DNA of 56,697 bases from Labilithrix sp. (GTDB lineage Bacteria; Myxococcota_A; Polyangia; Polyangiales; Polyangiaceae), in NCBI GenBank assembly GCA_019637225.1, contig JAHBWC010000054.1:1-56697 (forward strand), in the 5' to 3' direction. The position numbers and the translations under genes are program-made. The notes below the pieces were generated by a model. The model searched no databases. It was not told the origin of the DNA and was given only the letters and a program-made list of their open reading frames with translations. Positions 1 through 9,233 of this stretch are shown here, one piece after another; position 1 is the first letter of the stretch, and every line of letters starts with the position of its first letter.

Positions 1-1580
1 GCGTACAGATCGATCGCGATGTCGGCGGCGCGCTTCTGCGTGTACTGCATCTCGGCGATGTTCTTGCCGTGCCGGCGGAGCGCCTGGTCGACGCTCCGCG
101 CGAGGTGCTGCGCGTAGGTGATGACCACCGCCGCCTCGCGCGAGAGGATCGGATGAACGCGCATGAGCCGATCGCGCATGAGGACGCTCCGCGCCTTCCG
201 GAGCGCCAGATCGCTGAGGAGCCCGAACCCCTTGATCGGCTCGCGCATCGCCTTCGACATGTCGTCGAGCAGGCCCGAGCCGGACAGCGCGAGCCCGGGG
301 CCTTGCATCCCGGAGAGCGCGATGAAACAGCGCAGGATCTCGTTGGTCCCCTCGAACACCATCGTCGCGCGGGCGTCGCGGATCATCCGCTCCCAAGGCT
401 CTCTGCGCGTGTAGCCGAGCGCGCCTGCGATCTGCGCCGACTCGTTGGCGACGCGCCAGAGCGTCTCCGAGCCGAACACTTTGCAGATCGCGCTCTCGAC
501 CGAAAAATCCGTCCGCCCGGCGTCGAAGAGGCCGGTCGTCAGGTACGTCATGCTCTCGAGGGCGAAGATGTCGGCCGACATCGTCGCGATCTTGTCCTTC
601 ACGAGCGGGAACTCGGCGATGCTCCGGCCGAACGTCTTGCGCTCCGTGGCGCGTTCGACCGCGAGGCGGAGCAGCCGCTTCGACGATCCGACGCAGCTCG
701 AAGCGAGGGCGAGGCGTGCCGTCGTCAGCACCTCCATCGCCACCTTGAAGCCGCGGCCGACGTCGCCGAGGACCTGCGTAGCCGGCACGCGCAGCGAGGA
801 GAGCGTGAGGTTCGTCGTCGACGCCCCGCGCATGCCGAGCGTCGGCTCGTCCGCTCCGCTCGAGACGCCCGCGCCTCGCTCGACGACGAACGCCGTGAGG
901 CGGGGCTTGGCGCCGTCCTCGGCCGGCGACGTGCGCGCGAAGACGGTGAACAGGTCGGCCACGCCGCCGTTCGTGACCCAGATCTTCTCGCCGTTGATGA
1001 CGTAGCTGTCGCCGTCGCGATCGGCGCGCGTCAGGATCGAGCCTGCGTCGCTCCCCGCGCCGACCTCGACCAGCGCGAAGGCCGCGAGCGTCTCGCCGCG
1101 CGCGCAGCGAGGCAGGTACTTCGCCTTGAGCTCCTCGGTCCCGAAGTAGAGGACCGCGGCGAGGCCGAGGGACTGGTGGGCGCTGACCGTCAGCGCCAGC
1201 GAGCCGTCCAGCGCGGCGAGCTCCTGCACGACGCGCGCGTAGGCGGTGAGCCCGAAGCCCGAGCCGCCGTGGGCCTTCGGGACGAGGAGCCCGAAGAGGC
1301 CGAGCTCGCGCAGGCCCGCGAGGACCTCGAGGGGGATCTTCTCTTCGCGATCGATGCGCGCCGCGTCGACGTGCCGGGTCGCGAAGCGACGGAGACCGTC
1401 GAGGACGCCGTTGACCTCGTCGATCTCGGTGCGCGAGGGCTCGGGGTACGGGAAGATCAGCCCTTCGGCCGGGGACCCGACGAACAGGCTCTTCGCGAAG
1501 GATTCGTCACCCGTGGCCGAGGCGGTCGGCATCGGGACCGAGCCGGGGCTCGAGGGCGGCAGCACGGGACGCGACGGCAT
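1..1580 (-). CDS. VLCAD-like acyl-CoA dehydrogenase (3' end outside window)
   Basis: FAD-dependent acyl-CoA dehydrogenase, expected to carry out the first oxidation of fatty acyl-CoA beta-oxidation in the cytoplasm. The start is the ATG at 1580; the frame stays open to base 1, so about 526 residues are visible and the C-terminus is missing. Both family signatures can be read: LVEVGAGSDAGS in the middle domain, and ALGYTRREPWERMIRDAR followed by MVFEGTNEI in the C-terminal helical domain. After FEGTNEI the protein continues for more than 100 residues (beginning LRCFIALSGMQGPG), an extension typical of the VLCAD/ACAD9 branch rather than short-chain enzymes. The catalytic Glu would fall in the FEGTNEI segment. 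The upstream 240 bp to folP hold no gene. Family is secure; chain-length preference is inferred. Confidence 0.93.
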   Translation of the reverse strand, partial: MPSRPVLPPSSPGSVPMPTASATGDESFAKSLFVGSPAEGLIFPYPEPSRTEIDEVNGVLDGLRRFATRHVDAARIDREEKIPLEVLAGLRELGLFGLLVPKAHGGSGFGLTAYARVVQELAALDGSLALTVSAHQSLGLAAVLYFGTEELKAKYLPRCARGETLAAFALVEVGAGSDAGSILTRADRDGDSYVINGEKIWVTNGGVADLFTVFARTSPAEDGAKPRLTAFVVERGAGVSSGADEPTLGMRGASTTNLTLSSLRVPATQVLGDVGRGFKVAMEVLTTARLALASSCVGSSKRLLRLAVERATERKTFGRSIAEFPLVKDKIATMSADIFALESMTYLTTGLFDAGRTDFSVESAICKVFGSETLWRVANESAQIAGALGYTRREPWERMIRDARATMVFEGTNEILRCFIALSGMQGPGLALSGSGLLDDMSKAMREPIKGFGLLSDLALRKARSVLMRDRLMRVHPILSREAAVVITYAQHLARSVDQALRRHGKNIAEMQYTQKRAADIAIDLY

Positions 1581-1821
1581 TCTCGTTAGAATCGCACAAA
1601 GCGGGGCGATCCCGCGCGCTGCTCTGACGCGCCTGAGCTCTTCCGGCTCCTGCCGGCGTCGCGCGTCGCGCGTCTTGGCGCGCCTCTCCCGACCTGTCCG
1701 GGCGGACGCCCTGGGCCGCGCTCGCCCAGCCGGTGGGTGGCGTGGGGGGAGCGCCGGGGCGGCCCCGATTACCAATGTGGCCTGAAGGGTTGCCCGTCGG
1801 CGCACGTCTTGCTACGGGTTC

Positions 1822-2754
1822 ATGTTGGTCATGACGCGAAGCTCGAGATTCGCTGGCGTCGTGAGAGGGGCCGTGGCTCGCCGCGGTGCAGCCCTGATGG
1901 GGATCTGCAACGTCACGCCCGACTCCTTCAGCGACGGCGGCCGCTTCTTCGATGGCGATGCCGCACGTGCCCGCGTGGACGAGCTCATCGCGGCGGGCGC
2001 CGACATCATCGACGTCGGCGGCGAATCGACGCGTCCCGGCAGCAAGGCCGTTCCGGCGCGCGAGCAGCTCGCCCGCGTCCTGCCTGTCATCCAGCACGCC
2101 GCGGAGCGCGGCGCGTGCGTCTCGATCGACACCACCAGCGCCGAGGTCGCGGCCGCGTGCCTCGACGTCGGGGCGCATGCGGTCAACGACGTCTCGCTCC
2201 TGTCCGACCCGGACCTTGCGCGCGTCGTGGCCGGGAGCGGCGGCTGCCTCGTCCTCTCGCACGCGCGCGCGCCTCAGGAGCAGATGAGCGGCTTTGGGGA
2301 GTGGCCGCTCGGCGCCTACGACGACGTCGTCGTGGACGTGGTCGCCGAGTGGGAGCGCGCCGCAGCTCGAGCGATCGAGCTCGGGGTGCCGCGGTCCTCG
2401 CTCGTCATGGATCCCGGGCTCGGCTTCTCGAAGGCGTCGCGCCACAGCTTCGAGCTCCTCCGTCGCGCAGGTCAGCTCGTCGCGGCCGTCGCGGCGAACG
2501 GCGAGGTGCCGGTGCTCTTCGGCGCGAGTCGCAAGTCGTTCCTCACGCTGGTCGATCCGCAGAGGCCCCATGCCTCGACGCACGAGCCCGGCGCTTCGAA
2601 GACGGCGCCCGCCGATCGCGAAGGCGCGTCGATCGCAGCGGCGCTCCACGCGGTGCGCGCCGGCGTCCACATCCTCCGGGTCCACGACGTCCGCGCCACG
2701 CGGCAGGCCATCGACATGGAGATCGTCCTCGGGACTCCCCGGAGGAAGATCTGA
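1822..2754 (+). CDS. folP: dihydropteroate synthase
   Basis: Condenses 6-hydroxymethyl-7,8-dihydropterin diphosphate with p-aminobenzoate to give dihydropteroate in folate synthesis. The 310-residue product carries the pterin-binding signature MGICNVTPDSFSDGG near residue 26 and DVGGESTRPGS near residue 65. Other family segments are DTTSAEVAAACLDVGAHAVNDVS, read here in two pieces as SIDTTSAEV and GAHAVNDVS, and the late GASRKSF and ILRVHDV. Length is about 30 residues more than the shortest enzymes, mainly at the two ends. The stop TGA overlaps the ATG of cdaA by one base (TGATG), implying translational coupling. folP next to cdaA is a recurrent arrangement outside Firmicutes. The start is the first ATG; a second ATG three codons later is possible. 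Confidence 0.96.
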   Translation: MLVMTRSSRFAGVVRGAVARRGAALMGICNVTPDSFSDGGRFFDGDAARARVDELIAAGADIIDVGGESTRPGSKAVPAREQLARVLPVIQHAAERGACVSIDTTSAEVAAACLDVGAHAVNDVSLLSDPDLARVVAGSGGCLVLSHARAPQEQMSGFGEWPLGAYDDVVVDVVAEWERAAARAIELGVPRSSLVMDPGLGFSKASRHSFELLRRAGQLVAAVAANGEVPVLFGASRKSFLTLVDPQRPHASTHEPGASKTAPADREGASIAAALHAVRAGVHILRVHDVRATRQAIDMEIVLGTPRRKI

Positions 2755-3902
2755 TGCTCGAGGGTCTCCGCTACCTCTTCGCGGCGCGTCCGGGCCTCCA
2801 GATCCTCGTAGACGTCGCAGACCTCCTCATCGTCACCTACGTCGTCTACCGCGCGCTGCTCGTCCTCCGGGGCACGCGCGCGATGCAGATGGGCACCGGG
2901 CTCGGCGTCATCTTCCTCGTCTACGTCGTGGCGAAGTGGGCGGGGCTCGTCACCCTCTTCAACCTCCTCTCGTCGCTCCTCTCCTCGGTCATCCTCATCG
3001 TCGTCGTCGTCTTCCAGAACGACATCCGTCGCGGCCTGATGCGCGTCGGTTCACGCGCGTTCTTCTCGGGGATGGCGCGCCAGCAGGAGACGCGCGTGAT
3101 CGACGAGGTGGTCGGGGCGGCGACCGAGCTCGCGCGTCACCGCATCGGCGCGCTCATCTGCTTCGAGCAGGACGCCAACCTCGACGAGTTCGTCGTCGGG
3201 CAGGGGACGACCGTCGACGCGCAGGTCCAGCGCGAGCTGCTCGTCAGCATGTTCATCCCGGAGAGCCTGAACAAGCTGCACGACGGCGCGGTCGTCATCC
3301 GCAACCTCCGCGTCGCCAAGGCCGGCGTCTTCTTCCCGATGCCGGACCTCAAGCTCCTCGACAAGTCGCTCGGCTCGCGCCACCGCGCGGCGCTCGGCAT
3401 CACGGAGGAGACGGACGCCGTCGTCGTCGTCGTCTCGGAGGAGCGCGGAACGATCAGCTTCTGCTTCAACGGCAACATCGTGCCGAACCTCGACGGCGCC
3501 TCGCTCAAGCAGGCTCTCCTCGGTCTCTTCGGCCAGCGCGCGCGCGCGAAGAAGAAGGGCGCCAAGGGGCGGAGCTCGCTCACGCCGACCACCGGCTCGT
3601 TCCGGATCACGCTCCCGCCGCAGGCCCCCACGCTCGGCGACCAGCGCGACAAGAGCGGCTCGTTCAACGTCGACATGCGCGAGGCCGGGCGCCGCCCGTC
3701 GATCATCCCGCTGCCGGAGGACTCGGTGCCGGCGCAGCGCATCACCGACCCCAAGGCGACGCGGCCGATGCAGCCGTCGCCCACGCTCGCCACCCCGCTG
3801 CCGACCTCGGTGCCGATGCCGTCGATCGCGACACCGCTTCCGACTCCGGTCCCGATGCAGCGGAGCTCGTCCACGCCCACGCCGAAGGACGGGAGTGACT
3901 GA
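2754..3902 (+). CDS. cdaA: diadenylate cyclase CdaA (DAC domain, membrane-bound)
   Basis: Makes the second messenger c-di-AMP from two ATP. The 382-residue protein starts with three membrane segments (about residues 20-95), followed by the DisA_N/DAC domain. The two catalytic motifs are intact: LHDGAVVI (DGA) and GSRHRAALGITEETDA (RHR with the acidic EETDA). The start ATG shares a base with the folP stop, and GGAGGAAG lies 5-12 bases upstream inside folP. Canonical CdaA is about 270 residues; here roughly 115 extra C-terminal residues are Pro/Thr/Ser-rich and low-complexity, with a near repeat ATPLPTSVPM / ATPLPTPVPM. This tail is probably disordered and its role is unknown. The gene is followed by cdaR, the usual activity-modulating partner. 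Confidence 0.95.
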   Translation: MLEGLRYLFAARPGLQILVDVADLLIVTYVVYRALLVLRGTRAMQMGTGLGVIFLVYVVAKWAGLVTLFNLLSSLLSSVILIVVVVFQNDIRRGLMRVGSRAFFSGMARQQETRVIDEVVGAATELARHRIGALICFEQDANLDEFVVGQGTTVDAQVQRELLVSMFIPESLNKLHDGAVVIRNLRVAKAGVFFPMPDLKLLDKSLGSRHRAALGITEETDAVVVVVSEERGTISFCFNGNIVPNLDGASLKQALLGLFGQRARAKKKGAKGRSSLTPTTGSFRITLPPQAPTLGDQRDKSGSFNVDMREAGRRPSIIPLPEDSVPAQRITDPKATRPMQPSPTLATPLPTSVPMPSIATPLPTPVPMQRSSSTPTPKDGSD

Positions 3903-3952
3903 GCTGGATTGATTCGTCGTTTGGATTGATTGGACCGAGGGACCAAAGCGCC

Positions 3953-4876
3953 ATGTGGGACCGCATCAAGGCGATGCTCACGGAGAACCTGAACCTGAAG
4001 CTCCTGAGCTTCGCGTTCGCGCTCGTCCTCTACTCGCTCGTGCACGGCGGGCAGGACGCGCGCGGATCGATCTCCGTCGATCTCGAGGTGAACCTGCCGC
4101 CCGAGAGCGGCGACAAGGTCTTCATCGGGACGATCCCGCGCGACGTCCGCATCTTCGTGCGCGGCTCCGCGCAGACGATCGACAACCTGCGCGGCGGCGC
4201 CGTCCACATGATCCTCGATCTGACGAGCTCGCCCGATCGCGTCGTCTTCAGCGACAAGATGGTGCGTCTGCCGGAGGGCGTGAGGGTCGAGATCGAGCAG
4301 TTCGAGCCGCCGTCGATCGATCTCAAGTGGGAACAGCGCGTCACGCGCGACGTGCCCGTGCAGGTGAGCGTCGTCGGCGCGCCGGCCGACGGCTACGTCG
4401 TGAAGGGGCCGCTCGTCGCCGATCCGAAGACCGTCAAGGTGCGCGGTCCGCAGAGCGACGTCATGGTCCTCCAGCACGTGCGCGCCGAGGCGTTCGACGT
4501 CCGCACGCTCACCGCCGAGGGTCAGTACCCGAGGCAGCTCGCGATCGAGCGGCCGAACCCGCGGCTCCGGGTCGACCCTCAGAGCGTCATCGTCACGGCG
4601 GAGATCGCGCGCGAGGTCTCCGAGCAGCGCTTCCAGAAGCTGCCGGTCGTGGTCGTCGGCGCGCCCAAGGGCAAGACGATGCCCGCCGAGGTCGACGTGC
4701 GTCTCGTCTGCCCACCCGAGATCGGGCGGAGCTTGAGGGCGGAGCAGATCGTCCCGCAGGTCGAGGTCACGTCGAAGGAGCCGTCGGGGACAATGTCGCT
4801 GCCCGTCGTCGTCCGGATAGACAAGTGCGAGGCGTACACGACGCCGCCCTCGGTCGCCGCGCGCTGGGCGCCCTAA
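3953..4876 (+). CDS. cdaR: CdaR / YbbR-domain membrane-anchored protein
   Basis: A 307-residue protein with one N-terminal membrane segment (LLSFAFALVLYSLVHGG, about residues 13-30) and a large extracytoplasmic part made of repeated YbbR-type beta domains. Visible repeats include the pattern V..VP.(V)V....P..GY.V and phrases such as VTRDVPVQVSV, VKVRGPQSDV and RFQKLPVVVVG. CdaR homologues bind CdaA and modulate c-di-AMP synthesis. I chose ATG 3953 because an in-frame TTG at 3926 lacks a good ribosome site, whereas GACCGAGGGA precedes 3953. In many bacteria glmM follows cdaR; here a Ser/Thr kinase gene follows after 177 bp. Function of the domains in this organism is inferred from the neighbour. 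Confidence 0.85.
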   Translation: MWDRIKAMLTENLNLKLLSFAFALVLYSLVHGGQDARGSISVDLEVNLPPESGDKVFIGTIPRDVRIFVRGSAQTIDNLRGGAVHMILDLTSSPDRVVFSDKMVRLPEGVRVEIEQFEPPSIDLKWEQRVTRDVPVQVSVVGAPADGYVVKGPLVADPKTVKVRGPQSDVMVLQHVRAEAFDVRTLTAEGQYPRQLAIERPNPRLRVDPQSVIVTAEIAREVSEQRFQKLPVVVVGAPKGKTMPAEVDVRLVCPPEIGRSLRAEQIVPQVEVTSKEPSGTMSLPVVVRIDKCEAYTTPPSVAARWAP

Positions 4877-5053
4877 CGCTCCGTTCGCGCAGCGCGCACG
4901 CGCGCCGACGCTCGCGCGAGGAACGGCGAGCGCAAGGTCATCCGTTGCGGCGCGTCGAGGTGGCTACGCGACGATCCATCTCGCGCGCTTCGCGGCGTCG
5001 AGGAGGCCTCCGCGCTTGATCGATCGCGCCGAGGATGGGAACTTTGATCGCCG

Positions 5054-7261
5054 ATGGCTGAGGAGCTGCCAATCCTCGTCGCGGCGGTCACCGACGAGAA
5101 GGGGCGCGAGCTCGAGGAAGCTTCGCGCCTCGGTCGCACCATGTGGGTCCCGCTCGAGCGGGAGCCCGCGCGACCTGGCCCACACCGGCTCGAGGTCTAC
5201 ACCGCGTCGTCGGACGCGCCGCTCCGTCTGCTGGCCGAGCCCCTCGGAACGACGAGCGAGCACGGCTCTGCGCTCCGGCTCTATCCGTGGGAGGAGAGCG
5301 CGCCCGAGACGGCCGCGCCGCTGCCTGCCCCGCCCGCGGCAGCGACCGATCCGTTCGTCGGGCGCGCGATCGCCGGCGGGCGCTTCGAGATCCTCTCGCG
5401 TCTCGGCGAGGGCAGCATCGGCGCGGTCTACAGCGCGCGCCACACGGGCCTCGGCAACCTCGTGGCCGTGAAGGTCCTCCACATGGCCTTCCAGCAGGAC
5501 GTCGAGTTCTGCCGGCGCTTCTACGCCGAGGCGCTCGCGCTCTCCCGGCTCGACCACGCGAACCTCGTCCACATCTACGACTTCGGCCAGGAGCCCGACG
5601 GGCTGCTCTACCTCTCGATGGCGTTCGTCGAAGGCGTCACCCTCCGCGCGATGCAGCGGAGCGAGCGGACGTTCGAGGTGCCCCGCATCGTCTCGTTGAT
5701 GCTGGAGGTCTCCGCGGGGCTCGGGCACGCGCACGGCCGCGGCCTGATTCATCGCGACGTGAAACCCGACAACGTCATGGTCGTCACGAAGGAGGACGAC
5801 GACGGCCACCGCGTCGAGCGGGTCAAGGTCCTCGATTTCGGCTTCGCCGTGCCTCCGAGCGTCTCGGGCGCGGTCGCGCAGCGCCTCGCGGGGACCCCGG
5901 TCTACATGTCCCCGGAGCAGTGCCTCGGCGAGGAGCTCGACGCGCGAAGCGACGTCTACGCGTGCGGCATCATGATGTACGAGCTCGCGACGGGGACGGT
6001 CCCGTTCCTCGCGCGCGACGCCGAGTCGATCCGTCGGATGCACGTCTCGATGCCCGCTCCGCCGGTCGCGGCCACGCGCCCCGACGTCGATCCGCGCTTC
6101 GACGCGCTCGTCCGCCGCGCGCTCGCGAAGTCGCGCGCCGATCGCCACCCGAGCATGCAGGAGTTCCGCGCCGAGCTGAAGAGCCTCCTCACGCCCGCGG
6201 GGGCGCCGCCTCCGTTGAGCGTGCGCGACGGCGGGAGTCGTCCGTCGATGCCCGTGGTGGCGACGGTCCCTCCTCCGCCGTCGAGCCGACCGTCGACCGC
6301 GGACTGGCTCGAGGATCGCGCCGCGGGTTACGCGCGGTTCATGGACGTCGCCCGCACGACTCCCGCCGTGGAAGAGCTCACGAAGGACCCGCACGGGTGG
6401 CTCGGCGATCTCGTCCGCGAACGCGACCGGCGCGCGTTCATCCAGCGGCTCGCGGAGCTCGACGGCGCGGTGCGCGTCCTCGCGCAGCGCGGGGACGCGG
6501 CGACGCTCCTGCGCGTGTCCGTCATCGTGTCGGGGCTCGCCGATCGCGTGCGGAGCGACGAAGCCGCTCGGGACGCGCTCGCCGGGGTCGCGAGGCTCTT
6601 CGTCGATCCGGAGCTGCTCGGACCGATCGCGGAGCGCGTCCTCACGCAGCAGGACGAAGGGAGCGCGGCCGCCGAGCTCATCGCCGGCGCGCGCGTCGCC
6701 GGGGCGTACGCGCTCTACGGCGCCCGAACGCGGCTCGCGGTCGACCCGCGCGCGCGCATCGCCTTCGTGACCACGATGAAGTCGCTCGGCGACTCGGCGG
6801 CGCCGGTGCTCCGCGCGGCGCTCGCGCGGCTCTTCGAGCAGGCGACGAGCGGACAGCATCGCGCGGCGACCGAGCTCGCCGAGGACCTCCTCTTCGGCGT
6901 GCCGCGGGCGGACGACGAGGTCATCGGGCAGCTCGTCATGAAGTTCGCGTCGTCGCCGGTGGCGAGCCTCTGTCGCGCCGCCGCGCGCGCCTCGACGCGC
7001 GTCTGGGGCGAGCGAGCGCGTCCGCTCTTGCTCCACCTCGTCCAGCACGAGGACGACGGCGTCTGCGTCGCGGCGATCGTCGGGCTCCGCGAGATCGACG
7101 CGGTCGATCTCGAGGCCGTCGCGATCATCGGCGCGCAGGTCGCCGCCGGGCGCGTTCGGACACGACAGCTGCACGCGGCGATCGCCGGGGCGCTCCAGGC
7201 GGCTTCCTCGAGCGCGTCGGCGGAGGCCGCCGCCCTCCTCCAGCGACTCGGCGGGAGCTGA
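5054..7261 (+). CDS. Hanks-type Ser/Thr protein kinase with N- and C-terminal accessory regions
   Basis: A 735-residue eukaryotic-like kinase. The catalytic domain spans about residues 111-380: glycine loop LGEGSIGAVYSAR, VAVKVL with Lys140, catalytic loop LIHRDVKPDN with Asp235, DFG at 261-263, and the SPEQ form of the APE motif. It is preceded by about 95 residues beginning MAEELPILVAAVTD that I cannot assign with confidence. A Pro-rich linker follows the kinase, then about 330 Ala/Leu/Arg-rich helical residues suggestive of HEAT-like repeats. No transmembrane segment is evident, so the kinase is probably cytoplasmic. It lies 177 bp downstream of cdaR in the same direction and converges on lolD. 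The substrate is unknown; a PP2C phosphatase gene lies 1.1 kb away. Confidence 0.93.
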   Translation: MAEELPILVAAVTDEKGRELEEASRLGRTMWVPLEREPARPGPHRLEVYTASSDAPLRLLAEPLGTTSEHGSALRLYPWEESAPETAAPLPAPPAAATDPFVGRAIAGGRFEILSRLGEGSIGAVYSARHTGLGNLVAVKVLHMAFQQDVEFCRRFYAEALALSRLDHANLVHIYDFGQEPDGLLYLSMAFVEGVTLRAMQRSERTFEVPRIVSLMLEVSAGLGHAHGRGLIHRDVKPDNVMVVTKEDDDGHRVERVKVLDFGFAVPPSVSGAVAQRLAGTPVYMSPEQCLGEELDARSDVYACGIMMYELATGTVPFLARDAESIRRMHVSMPAPPVAATRPDVDPRFDALVRRALAKSRADRHPSMQEFRAELKSLLTPAGAPPPLSVRDGGSRPSMPVVATVPPPPSSRPSTADWLEDRAAGYARFMDVARTTPAVEELTKDPHGWLGDLVRERDRRAFIQRLAELDGAVRVLAQRGDAATLLRVSVIVSGLADRVRSDEAARDALAGVARLFVDPELLGPIAERVLTQQDEGSAAAELIAGARVAGAYALYGARTRLAVDPRARIAFVTTMKSLGDSAAPVLRAALARLFEQATSGQHRAATELAEDLLFGVPRADDEVIGQLVMKFASSPVASLCRAAARASTRVWGERARPLLLHLVQHEDDGVCVAAIVGLREIDAVDLEAVAIIGAQVAAGRVRTRQLHAAIAGALQAASSSASAEAAALLQRLGGS

Positions 7262-7324
7262 CGGCGAGCCGACCGCGAGAGCGCGCCACCCATTCCTGTC
7301 GCGATGGGCAACCCGAGATGAGAT

Positions 7325-7344
7325 CGGGCACGGGCACGGGCACG
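7325..7344. repeat. short tandem repeat (CGGGCA x3)
   Basis: Three perfect copies of CGGGCA followed by CG, lying between the convergent ends of the kinase gene and lolD. It does not form an obvious hairpin terminator and is probably simple sequence. Confidence 0.5.
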
Positions 7345-7357
7345 TGGGAGACGAGAG

Positions 7358-8104
7358 TCAGACCTCGACCTTGCCGGTGCGCTCGCTCACCTCGGAGGAG
7401 GGAGCCGCGCCGCGCGCGCGTCGCTCGTCGCGCTCGACCCGACCGTCGCGGAGCGTGACCACGCGAGGCATGCCGGCGGCGAGCGCCGCGTTGTGCGTGA
7501 CGATCACGATGGTCGTCTTGCGCTGCTCGTTCACCGTGTAAAAAAGCTGGTGGATCTGCTCGCTCGTGCGCGAGTCGAGGTTGCCCGTGGGCTCGTCGGC
7601 GAGGAGCAGCTTCGGCTCGAGGACGAGCGCGCGCGCGAGCGCGACGCGCTGCTGCTCGCCGCCCGAGAGCTCGCCCGGCCGGTGGAGGACGCGCTCCTTG
7701 AGGCCCACCTCTTCGAGCAGCGCTCGGGCGCGGCCCTCCATGTCGCGGCGCGAGCGGCCCTGGATGAGGCCGGGCATGACGACGTTCTCGAGCGCGCTGA
7801 ACTCGGGCAAGAGGTGATGGAACTGGAAGACGAAGCCGATCGTCCGGTTCCGGAGCGCCGCGAGACGTGCGCCCGAGAGCTCGGTGAGCTCGGCGTCGTC
7901 GATCTTGAGCGAGCCGGACGTGATGACGTCGAGCGTGCCGATGCAGTGGAGGAGCGTGGACTTTCCGGCGCCGGACTGCCCGACGATGCCGACCATCTCC
8001 CCCTCGTCGATCGTGAGGTCGATCCCGCGGAGGACGTCGAGCGTCCGCCCCATGTGCTGGAAGGACTTCTTCACGTCTCGGGCGACGACGACTGGACGAG
8101 CCAT
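7358..8104 (-). CDS. lolD: LolD-type lipoprotein-export ABC transporter ATPase
   Basis: ATPase of the MacB/LolD class, which with LolC/LolE extracts lipoproteins from the inner membrane for transfer to the outer membrane. The 248-residue product has Walker A GQSGAGKST (residues 42-50), Q-loop region FVFQFHHLLPEF, signature LSGGEQQRVALARAL, Walker B LLLADEPTGNLD and H-loop VIVTHN. FHHLLPEF and the D-loop phrase GNLDS are characteristic of LolD. The ATG at 8104 is preferred over an in-frame GTG at 8125 because AGAAGGGG sits about 8 bases upstream of it. The matching permease is about 19 kb away (27189-29663, same strand), so the two are not in one operon here. Pairing of the two is inferred. 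Confidence 0.88.
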   Translation of the reverse strand: MARPVVVARDVKKSFQHMGRTLDVLRGIDLTIDEGEMVGIVGQSGAGKSTLLHCIGTLDVITSGSLKIDDAELTELSGARLAALRNRTIGFVFQFHHLLPEFSALENVVMPGLIQGRSRRDMEGRARALLEEVGLKERVLHRPGELSGGEQQRVALARALVLEPKLLLADEPTGNLDSRTSEQIHQLFYTVNEQRKTTIVIVTHNAALAAGMPRVVTLRDGRVERDERRARGAAPSSEVSERTGKVEV

Positions 8105-8351
8105 GATTCGTGCCCCTTCTAGCACACGAGCCTACCGGCCTGTTTCCCTTCGCGCGCGTTTCGCTCCGTGAGCGGGGCCGGGCCGCCCGAGCGCGTCTTC
8201 GAGGCGCCCTGCCCCAACGGTGAAGGACAGCCACAGGGGCAGACGGGCCGCTCGGGGCCGCCACGCTACGGATCCCGCGAGGTTCGGGCGTCGTCGCGAG
8301 GCCCGCCGCCCGGCCGAGCTCCTGCAATAGTGGTGCGCCGAAGGAGCCCCG

Positions 8352-9227
8352 ATGCCGTCCGAGAGCCACTACTTGAGCGTCGCCGCCGTCACCCATCTCG
8401 GCCGTGTCCGCGAGAAGAACGAGGACGCGTTCGTGGTCGCCGACCTGACCGGAGGCGCCCTCCTCGAGGAGCGCTCCCACGCGCGCTTCGACGTCGGCGA
8501 GCGCGGCCTGCTCCTCGCCGTCTCGGACGGGATGGGCGGCGCTCAGGCGGGGGAGGTGGCGAGCGCCCTCGTCGTCGAGACGATCACGCGCGAGATCGCC
8601 GAGGCTCCGCTCGAGACGCCGCGTGACGCGGCGCTGATCGAGGCCGTCCAGCGCGCGCACGACGCGGTCCGGGTCCACGGAGAGCGCGTCCAGGCGCGCA
8701 TGGGCGCGACGCTCACGGCCGTGTTCGTCCGCGCGGGACGCGCGTACATCGCGGAGGTCGGTGACTCGCGCGCTTACCTCCTCCGAGGCGGCGAGATCGC
8801 GCAGGTCACACACGACCAGAGCATGGTGCAGCTCCTCGTCGACAGCGGGATCATGAAGCCCGAGGACGCGCGCGAGTCGCCGATGCGCAACGTCATCCTC
8901 CAGGCGATGGGGCATCAGCCCGACATCAAGGTCGCTCTCGGGAGGATGGAGCTGCGCGATCGCGACTGCCTCATCCTCTGCTCCGACGGCCTCACCGGAC
9001 ACGTGAGCGACGTCGAGATCAAGGACATCGTCCTCGAGACCAAGCGACCCGAGCTGGCCGCGGCGAGGCTGGTCGATCTCGCGAACGGGCGCGGAGGCAA
9101 AGACAACATCACCGTGATCGTCGCGGGCGTGGGCGGGGCCCTCGCGCCTCCGGCGGCCGACGAGCGGCCCGAGGACGCCATCGAGGTCATCCGCGCCTAC
9201 GAACCGAGGCCGCCGCGATCGCGCTGA
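8352..9227 (+). CDS. PP2C-family Ser/Thr protein phosphatase
   Basis: Metal-dependent (Mn/Mg) phosphatase expected to remove phosphate from Ser/Thr residues placed by Hanks-type kinases. The 291-residue protein is a single PPM domain with all main motifs: GRVREKNEDAF near the N-terminus, AVSDGMGGAQAGE, VGDSRAYLLRGG, LCSDGLTGHV and GGKDNITVIV. AAGGAG lies 6 bases before the ATG. Divergent from lolD with about 250 bp between them. No membrane segment. It could act on the products of the kinases at 5054 or 55406, but nothing in the sequence links them directly. Confidence 0.94.
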   Translation: MPSESHYLSVAAVTHLGRVREKNEDAFVVADLTGGALLEERSHARFDVGERGLLLAVSDGMGGAQAGEVASALVVETITREIAEAPLETPRDAALIEAVQRAHDAVRVHGERVQARMGATLTAVFVRAGRAYIAEVGDSRAYLLRGGEIAQVTHDQSMVQLLVDSGIMKPEDARESPMRNVILQAMGHQPDIKVALGRMELRDRDCLILCSDGLTGHVSDVEIKDIVLETKRPELAAARLVDLANGRGGKDNITVIVAGVGGALAPPAADERPEDAIEVIRAYEPRPPRSR

Positions 9228-9233
9228 CGGCGC

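Noticed and set aside
1581..1821. Possible RNA gene in the gap before folP
   Set aside because: No tRNA-like arms or conserved RNA motif could be found by eye; only GC-rich sequence with short self-complementary runs.
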